Origin: Sulfurovum sp.
GTDB taxonomy: Bacteria > Campylobacterota > Campylobacteria > Campylobacterales > Sulfurovaceae
Direction: 5' to 3'
Length of the DNA stretch: 10,869 nt
Assembly (NCBI GenBank): GCA_015490315.1
Contig: WFYB01000119.1
Coordinates: forward strand, 1 to 10,869
This document shows, piece by piece, positions 6,379 to 10,869 of the stretch. Both the position numbers and the translations under genes were made by a program. Each line of letters begins with the position of its first letter. The stretch's first letter is position 1. Under the pieces are notes generated by a model, which was given only the letters and a program-made list of their open reading frames with translations, did no database searches and was not told the DNA's origin.

Positions 6379-8247
6379 ATGAAGCAGTTTGGTCTCTCCA
6401 TATGGGGTGATGACAATTTCATTATTGAAGATGATACGATCAATATCAATTATGCTTCTCGCCCCTCACTGCTTCAGATCACTAAAGAGATTCGAGAGAA
6501 AGGCTACAAGGGACCCCTGCTGCTGCGCTTCCCGCACCTGATCGAGAAACAGATATCGACCCTCTTTAAGACCTTTGCCAAAGCGAAGAAAGAGTTCAAG
6601 TACAAGGGTGGGTTCCATGCTGTTTTTCCGCTAAAAGTCAATCAGTTCCCCAATTTTGTCGATGCATTGATCGATGTCTCCAAACCTTATGACTACGGTC
6701 TCGAGGCAGGCTCCAAAGCGGAGTTGATCATCGCTATGAGCAAGACACCCATCGGGGCACCTATCACGGTCAACGGTTTCAAAGACAAAGAGATGATCTC
6801 ACTCTGTTTTATCGCCGCAAAGATGGGACACAATATCACAGTCACCATCGAAGGACTCGGAGAGCTGGAGACTATCGTACAGGTGAACAGGGAGTTCAAT
6901 GCCCATGCCCACACATCCGTTGCACCAAAGATCGGTGTACGTATCAGACTGCACAGTTCGGGGATCGGTCTCTGGGCAAAAAGTGGCGGATACTCCTCCA
7001 AGTTCGGGCTCACCTCCACAGAGCTGCTTGAAGCATACAGACTGCTTGAGAAGCATGATCTGCTCGAACAACTCTGGATGGTGCATTTCCATATCGGCTC
7101 TCAGATGGGAGACATTGCACCGCTCAAAAAAGCCCTCAGGGAAGCGGGCAATATCTATGCCGACCTCAAACGCCGCGGTGCCCACTCACTCAGTGCGATC
7201 AATATCGGGGGCGGTCTGGCGGTAGAGTACTCCCAACATCCCCATGCACAGGAGCGTAACTATTCGCTCGATGAGTTTGCCAATGACGTGGTCTATCTGA
7301 TGCAGGAGATCGCCAAACAAAAAGGGGTCGAAGAGCCTGACATCTTTACCGAGTCAGGTCGCTATATCGCAGCGTCCCACTCAGTACTTGTCGCACCCGT
7401 ACTGGAGCTTTTCTCGCAGGAGTACACCGAGAACGGGCTGCGCCTCAAAGCACAAAACCCTCCTCTGATCGAAGAGCTCTACGACCTCTACCGCAACATC
7501 AAGCGCAAAAACGCACGTGAGTATCTGCATGATGCGCTTGATCACATGGAGAGCCTGCTGACACTCTTTGATCTGGGCTATATCGATCTTGAAGACCGAT
7601 CCAACACCGAGATCCTCGTCAATCTCATCATCAAAAAGGCGATAGCCTTGCTAAAAAATGAAGATACAGATGAGCTCAAAAAACTACAGGATCGTATACA
7701 GGAGAAGTATCTGGTCAATTTCTCTGCCTTTCAGTCACTGCCTGACTTTTGGGGACTTGCACAGCACTTCCCCATCGTACCCCTTGACAGACTCAGTCAG
7801 AAACCTACCAACCCTGCCAGTATCTGGGATATCACTTGCGATTCGGACGGAGAGATCGGCTTCAACCGTGACCTTCCTCTCTACCTGCACGATATCGATG
7901 TGAGCAAAGAGGAGTACTTTATCGGCTTTTTCCTGACCGGTGCCTATCAGGAGGTACTCGGGATGAAACACAACCTCTTTACCCACCCTACTGAAGCGGT
8001 GATCCGCTTCGATGACTCAGGAGAGTACACGATCGACGATCTCATCGAGGCACAGGATCTCATGGATGTGCTCGACGATCTTGACTACGATACCGGTGTG
8101 ATCGACAAAACACTCAAGTACCGCATAGAAGAATCCGACCTGATCACAGCGGAAGAGAAGCGTGAGATGCTCGGCAAACTTTATCTCTATTTAAGTGAAA
8201 ACAGTTATCTTAAGACCATTCAAGCGATTAACGAAAACGATGCATAA
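6379..8247 (+). CDS. speA: Biosynthetic arginine decarboxylase
   Basis: Decarboxylates arginine to agmatine in the cytoplasm, the first step of polyamine synthesis in this lineage; PLP-dependent alanine-racemase-fold (fold III) enzyme. The 622 residues are the normal length for SpeA. Lys86 in FPLKVNQF is the PLP lysine; HFHIGSQMGD and NIGGGLAVEY are the phosphate-binding and barrel motifs. TESGRYIAASHSVLVAPV marks the barrel end, and CDSDGEIGF supplies the active-site Cys and Asp of the beta-domain. The ATG at 6379 is chosen because AAGGA (6368-6372) ends 6 nt before it; an in-frame TTG at 6373 would sit directly on that ribosome-binding site. cysE follows after 9 bases, so they form an operon. 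The speA-cysE order also occurs, from memory, in Campylobacter. Confidence 0.96.
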   Translation: MKQFGLSIWGDDNFIIEDDTININYASRPSLLQITKEIREKGYKGPLLLRFPHLIEKQISTLFKTFAKAKKEFKYKGGFHAVFPLKVNQFPNFVDALIDVSKPYDYGLEAGSKAELIIAMSKTPIGAPITVNGFKDKEMISLCFIAAKMGHNITVTIEGLGELETIVQVNREFNAHAHTSVAPKIGVRIRLHSSGIGLWAKSGGYSSKFGLTSTELLEAYRLLEKHDLLEQLWMVHFHIGSQMGDIAPLKKALREAGNIYADLKRRGAHSLSAINIGGGLAVEYSQHPHAQERNYSLDEFANDVVYLMQEIAKQKGVEEPDIFTESGRYIAASHSVLVAPVLELFSQEYTENGLRLKAQNPPLIEELYDLYRNIKRKNAREYLHDALDHMESLLTLFDLGYIDLEDRSNTEILVNLIIKKAIALLKNEDTDELKKLQDRIQEKYLVNFSAFQSLPDFWGLAQHFPIVPLDRLSQKPTNPASIWDITCDSDGEIGFNRDLPLYLHDIDVSKEEYFIGFFLTGAYQEVLGMKHNLFTHPTEAVIRFDDSGEYTIDDLIEAQDLMDVLDDLDYDTGVIDKTLKYRIEESDLITAEEKREMLGKLYLYLSENSYLKTIQAINENDA

Positions 8248-8250
8248 GGA
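8246..8250 (+). promoter_or_regulatory. Ribosome-binding site that fixes the GTG start of cysE
   Basis: AAGGA lies 6 nt before GTG (8257) and shares two bases with the speA TAA stop (8245-8247). The ATG at 8255 is out of frame and is followed at once by TGA, so the start must be the GTG. Confidence 0.75.
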
Positions 8251-8256
8251 AAGTAT

Positions 8257-8961
8257 GTGAATCTATTTAAACTGATCAAAGAGGATTTTGCGACGATCAA
8301 AAAGAATGACCCGGCACTCCACTCACCGTTGGAGCTCTTTTTTAACTACCCTGGGCTCTGGGCACTCTTTTTTTATCGTATCGCGCACTGGTTTCATAAG
8401 CGCGGACTGCGTTTTATCCCAAGGCTCATTTCCGCACTGGGGATGTTCCTGACGATGATCGACATCCATCCGGGTGCGACGATAGGACGCCGGGTCTTTA
8501 TCGATCACGGAGTGGGTGTGGTCATCGGGGAGACTGCCATCATCGAAGATGATGTCCTGATCTATCAGCAAGTCACCCTCGGAGGGGTCAGCACCAGCCC
8601 GGGCAAGCGTCACCCTACCGTACAGAGCGGTGTTGTTGTCGGTGCAGGTGCCAAAGTGCTTGGCAACATCGTCATAGGCAAGGACTCCAAGATAGGTGCC
8701 AACTCTGTCGTGATCAAAGATGTCCCGCCATGTGCTACTGCTGTAGGTATCCCTGCACGTATCGTACGCTGTGCAGACGAAGCATCCCAGCCGCTGAGCC
8801 ACAACCAGATCCCCGATGTCAACAGAGAGATATTCCAGTATCTTCTCAAGCGTATCGAAGTACTCGAAGAGGCGCTTCCACAAGAGAAAAAAGAACGTAT
8901 CAAAGAGATGGATCACGAACTTGATGAACTCTACGACAACTTCATCCACTCTATGGATTAA
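8257..8961 (+). CDS. cysE: Serine O-acetyltransferase
   Basis: Transfers acetyl from acetyl-CoA to L-serine, giving O-acetylserine for cysteine synthesis; cytoplasmic, normally an oligomer of left-handed beta-helix subunits. 234 residues. A helical N-terminal part (1-60, with LFFNYPGLWALFFYRIAHW) is followed by hexapeptide repeats from DIHPGATIG to PPCATAVGIPARIV. Asp69 in IDIHP, and Asp83 and His84 in IDHG, match catalytic Asp143, Asp157 and His158 of E. coli CysE. VTLGGVSTSPGKRHP is the acetyl-CoA/serine-site loop. After IPARIVRC comes an acidic, charged helical tail of about 60 residues, longer than the usual short feedback-regulatory tail; whether it retains cysteine inhibition cannot be seen. 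The start is GTG. Operon with speA, 9-bp spacing. Confidence 0.95.
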   Translation: MNLFKLIKEDFATIKKNDPALHSPLELFFNYPGLWALFFYRIAHWFHKRGLRFIPRLISALGMFLTMIDIHPGATIGRRVFIDHGVGVVIGETAIIEDDVLIYQQVTLGGVSTSPGKRHPTVQSGVVVGAGAKVLGNIVIGKDSKIGANSVVIKDVPPCATAVGIPARIVRCADEASQPLSHNQIPDVNREIFQYLLKRIEVLEEALPQEKKERIKEMDHELDELYDNFIHSMD

Positions 8962-8985
8962 ACCCCCTGAACAATCATTCACGGA

Positions 8986-9070
8986 GGTTTCACGCGATGG
9001 CGACAAAGGAGCACTCAACCCATGCAATGGGCGCTTGCGTTTGCGACTGCCGGAGCTATCGCGTGAAACC
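8986..9070. repeat. 85-bp inverted-repeat element (long stem-loop)
   Basis: GGTTTCACGCGATGGC (8986-9001) pairs with GCTATCGCGTGAAACC (9055-9070): 16 positions, 13 outer pairs perfect, one G-T wobble. The 53-nt interior can form small hairpins (CCCA 9019-9022 with TGGG 9028-9031), and the similar strings GCGACAAAGGAGC and GCGACTGCCGGAGC lie near the two ends. It is more GC-rich than its flanks and starts 24 bp after the cysE stop. No T run follows, so it is not a standard terminator. It could be a structured 3' UTR, a small RNA, or a palindromic mobile repeat (REP/MITE-like). I do not recognise the family. Confidence 0.6.
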
Positions 9071-9193
9071 GCAGTTTATCAGAGGTCTCGATTAACATTG
9101 GAAAAGATATTATCATTTGACACTTTTTTCTACAAAGAGGGGTTATCTTTGTTATAAGATCAGCTTCTTAGTCAGCTATCAAGCGATTTTCGT

Positions 9194-9199
9194 TATAAT
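9194..9199 (+). promoter_or_regulatory. -10 box of the aminotransferase promoter
   Basis: A perfect TATAAT after the T-rich GATTTTCGT, 36 bases before the ATG at 9236, giving a leader of about 30 nt with AAAGGG before the start. A second GTTATAA copy at 9151-9157 and a lone TTGACA at 9117-9122 lie upstream but are not spaced as one promoter. A direct repeat, TCAGCT (9160-9165 and 9172-9177), falls between. Apart from this and the 8986-9070 element, I see no gene in 8962-9235. Confidence 0.55.
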
Positions 9200-9235
9200 C
9201 TATCCAATTTCAACACACTAATCAAAAGGGTTTTC

Positions 9236-10411
9236 ATGCTTCTTTCAGACCGCATCCAAACACTCTCTCCATCTTTGACCATCGCCATCTCTTCACTTGC
9301 ACGTGAACTGAAAGCGCAAGGCAAAGATATCCTTTCATTCTCGGCGGGTGAACCCGACTTCGGTACACCGCAGCGTATCAAAGAGGAGGCGATCAAGGCA
9401 ATCAATGACGGCTTTACCCAATATACTGCCGTCCCGGGTATCCCGGAGCTTCTGGATGCAGTCGCGACCAAACTCAAAAGAGACAACAACCTTGACTATG
9501 CTCCCTCCGATATCATCGTCAGTAACGGCGCAAAGCAGTCACTCTTCAACCTCTTTCAGGCGACGCTTAATCCCGGTGATGAAGTGATCATCCCTGCACC
9601 CTACTGGGTCACCTACCCTGAGCTTGTCAAGTATGCAGGGGCAACGCCTGTCATCATCGAGACCGATGAGATCGGCAACTTCAAGATCACTGCTGATCAG
9701 CTCAAAGCGGCTATCACCCCAAAGACAAAAATCCTGATCCTCACCTCTCCCTCCAACCCGACAGGCTCTGTCTATTCCAAAGAGGAGCTTGAGTCTCTTG
9801 CAGAAGTACTGAAAGATACCGATATTATCGTGGCATCCGATGAGATGTATGAGAAGCTGATCTACGATACAGACTTTGTCGCTGCAGCGAGTATCTCGGA
9901 AGATATGTACAACCGTACCGTGACGATCAACGGACTGAGTAAATCTGTAGCGATGACCGGTTGGCGTTTCGGCTACCTTGCCAGCCCCAACAAAGAGCTG
10001 ATCTCTGCGATGAACAAACTACAAAGCCAAAGCACCTCCAACATCAACTCTATCACCCAAAAGGCAGCCATCCCTGCCCTGCTCGGGGAAGTTGATGACG
10101 AGATCGAAACCATGAGACAGGCATTTGAAGCCAGAGCCAAAGAGGCTGTAACACTCTTCAATGATATCGACGGACTATCCGTCCTCAAACCGCAGGGGGC
10201 TTTCTATCTCTTCGTCAATATCAAGGATATCTCCAACGACTCTATTGAGTTCTGCAAAGAGCTGCTGCAGGCTACCGGGGTCGCTGTTGTTCCGGGGATC
10301 GGGTTTGGGAGTGAAGGCTATTTCAGATTTTCATTCGCGACCGATATCACGACGATCCGTGAAGGAATCAGGCGTATCGAAAAATTTGTCAAGAGCAAGA
10401 GAGAAGGCTAA
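9236..10411 (+). CDS. aspB: Class I PLP aminotransferase, aspartate aminotransferase type (AspB-like)
   Basis: Most likely moves the amino group between aspartate and 2-oxoglutarate in the cytoplasm; some members of this subgroup also use prephenate. 391 residues, a normal length. PLP lysine is Lys236 in INGLSKSVAMTGWRFGY. Asn174 in SPSNPTG, Asp202 and Tyr205 in ASDEMYEKL, and Trp124 in PAPYWVTYPE line the cofactor. Arg364 in GYFRFSFA is the likely alpha-carboxylate arginine. SNGAKQSLFNLF is the phosphate-cup region. These motifs fit the AT-I-beta branch found in many bacteria. ATG at 9236 has AAAGGG five bases upstream. It stands in its own unit, convergent with the laccase-domain gene. The stop TAA (10409-10411) shares its last base with the first AGGGCTT repeat. 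In Campylobacter the same neighbour of cysE is named aspB (from memory). Exact substrate is not provable from sequence. Confidence 0.92.
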   Translation: MLLSDRIQTLSPSLTIAISSLARELKAQGKDILSFSAGEPDFGTPQRIKEEAIKAINDGFTQYTAVPGIPELLDAVATKLKRDNNLDYAPSDIIVSNGAKQSLFNLFQATLNPGDEVIIPAPYWVTYPELVKYAGATPVIIETDEIGNFKITADQLKAAITPKTKILILTSPSNPTGSVYSKEELESLAEVLKDTDIIVASDEMYEKLIYDTDFVAAASISEDMYNRTVTINGLSKSVAMTGWRFGYLASPNKELISAMNKLQSQSTSNINSITQKAAIPALLGEVDDEIETMRQAFEARAKEAVTLFNDIDGLSVLKPQGAFYLFVNIKDISNDSIEFCKELLQATGVAVVPGIGFGSEGYFRFSFATDITTIREGIRRIEKFVKSKREG

Positions 10412-10480
10412 GGGCTTAGGGCTTAGGGCTTAGGGCTTAGGGCTTAGGGCTTAGGGCTTAGGGCTTAGGGCTTAGGGCTT
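10411..10480 (+). repeat. Heptamer tandem array, (AGGGCTT) x 10
   Basis: Ten exact contiguous copies of AGGGCTT (in another rotation TTAGGGC), counted by hand. The first A is the last base of the aspB stop. The preceding seven bases, AAGGCTA (10404-10410), which encode the end of the protein, look like a degenerate copy (5 of 7 match). The plus strand has ten GGG tracts at 7-nt spacing. No degeneracy within the array suggests recent expansion or active slippage. Confidence 0.98.
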
Positions 10481-10481
10481 A

Positions 10482-10502
10482 AGCATAATATTTACTTATG
10501 CT
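10482..10502. repeat. Perfect 7-bp hairpin between the two heptamer arrays
   Basis: AGCATAA (10482-10488) pairs with TTATGCT (10496-10502) around a 7-nt loop, TATTTAC. It lies in the 25-bp spacer between the arrays. No T run follows on either strand, so a terminator role is uncertain. It could help nucleate pairing of the two arrays. Confidence 0.6.
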
Positions 10503-10505
10503 GTG

Positions 10506-10610
10506 TTAAACCTTAAACCTTAAACCTTAAACCTTAAACCTTAAACCTTAAACCTTAAACCTTAAACCTTAAACCTTAAACCTTAAACCTTAAACCTTAA
10601 ACCTTAAACC
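10506..10610. repeat. Heptamer tandem array, (TTAAACC) x 15
   Basis: Fifteen exact contiguous copies of TTAAACC, counted by hand; on the minus strand the unit is GGTTTAA. The last copy on the plus strand (10604-10610) is the end of the laccase-domain gene and contains its TAA stop. The unit differs from the inverted unit of the left array by two transitions. TAA on both strands and the 7-base period give stop codons in every frame. Confidence 0.98.
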
Positions 10611-10869
10611 TTCATTCCTATCAGACTCATAAATCTGCCACTGCATCCCTTCTCTTTTCGGTACGAGAAGTAGGTATTGCTCTCGCACGCAGTACAGATA
10701 CCGCTCTGCTCTATCTGCGCTTGGGGTACACCTGTATCCATTAACTGCATTTTGTTTGCCAAAGGGAGATCCAGCATATATTTGCCATTTTTCTTTGCTT
10801 TCAGCACTTCCGGTATCTTACAAAAGTGTGAAGCGACATCCTCATCTACTTCATAGCAGCACTGGCCAA
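10604..10869 (-). CDS. pgeF: PgeF/YfiH laccase-domain protein, C-terminal part (5' end outside window)
   Basis: Member of the multicopper-oxidase-like domain family (YfiH/YlmD/PgeF, related to LACC1), for which purine-nucleoside phosphorylase/deaminase activity and a role in keeping peptidoglycan precursors correct have been reported. The frame is open from the window edge; 87 residues are visible. They begin GQCCYEVDEDVASHF, matching the family's CCYEV region, then LDLPLANKMQLMDTGV, SGICTACES, FSYRKEKG and GRFMSLI, which match the conserved C-terminal motifs in order. A GTG at 10807 is internal, because the family motif CCYEV precedes it. The last codons read ATG AAG GTT TAA, and the stop lies inside the TTAAACC array, so the gene ends within the repeat. 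The upstream metal-binding His residues are outside the window. Confidence 0.9.
   Translation of the reverse strand, partial: GQCCYEVDEDVASHFCKIPEVLKAKKNGKYMLDLPLANKMQLMDTGVPQAQIEQSGICTACESNTYFSYRKEKGCSGRFMSLIGMKV

Noticed and set aside
6309..6449. Longer mlaE starting at 6449
   Set aside because: The extra 47 residues are antisense to the mla/speA promoter region and the start of speA, and they precede the STAS domain without family-like sequence.
8986..9070. Integron attC recombination site
   Set aside because: The stem-loop recalls attC, but I could not find a matched pair of core sites (GTTRRRY with its complement) at the proper places, and there is no integrase or cassette.
8323..9157. 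Open frames over cysE and the following gap (minus 8323-9027, plus 8816-9157)
   Set aside because: They overlap cysE or run through the inverted-repeat element and show no recognisable domain, so I treat them as shadows.
10411..10480. Eukaryotic telomere contamination or a linear replicon end
   Set aside because: The arrays are short, exact, of two unit types, and embedded between two ordinary bacterial genes whose stop codons touch them. A chromosome end would not be followed by pgeF.
10411..10610. CRISPR array
   Set aside because: The units are 7 bp and contiguous with no spacers, so these are simple tandem repeats.

Overview
The window looks like a chromosomal segment of a mesophilic Campylobacterota bacterium of the Sulfurovum/Sulfurimonas type. 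This is inferred from gene content, gene order and protein style, not from a database match. The order hisS - speA - cysE - aspartate aminotransferase matches, from memory, the Campylobacter jejuni order hisS, speA, cysE, aspB. Here two blocks on the opposite strand sit between hisS and speA.

Layout, left to right. (1) The 3' end of hisS (+) closes at 378, with a hairpin laid over its stop codon. (2) An AT-rich block (about 408-2815) holds an OprD-like outer-membrane porin (-) and a periplasmic alpha-carbonic anhydrase (+), divergent from a 284-bp AT-rich gap. (3) A hairpin at 2830-2856 separates this from a tightly overlapping four-gene Mla/MCE lipid-transport operon on the minus strand: STAS-MlaE permease, MlaF ATPase, MlaD substrate-binding protein, and a PqiC-like lipoprotein. 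(4) A 70-bp divergent promoter region separates mlaE (-) from the speA-cysE operon (+): arginine decarboxylase for polyamines, then serine acetyltransferase for cysteine. (5) A 274-bp gene-free stretch (8962-9235) contains a long inverted-repeat element and the promoter of a class I aminotransferase (aspB, +). (6) The aminotransferase converges on the 3' end of a PgeF/laccase-domain gene (-) that runs off the window.

The most unusual part is the gap between these last two convergent genes. It is made almost entirely of two heptanucleotide arrays: 10 exact copies of AGGGCTT starting at the last base of the aspB stop codon, and 15 exact copies of TTAAACC, one of which supplies the pgeF stop codon. 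A small perfect hairpin lies between them. Read in inverted orientation the two repeat units differ by two transitions, so the intergenic region is a large quasi-palindrome. The left array is telomere-like, with ten GGG tracts in register for G-quadruplex formation. I see no CRISPR array, transposase, rRNA or tRNA. The remaining genes are housekeeping or envelope functions with intact key motifs.
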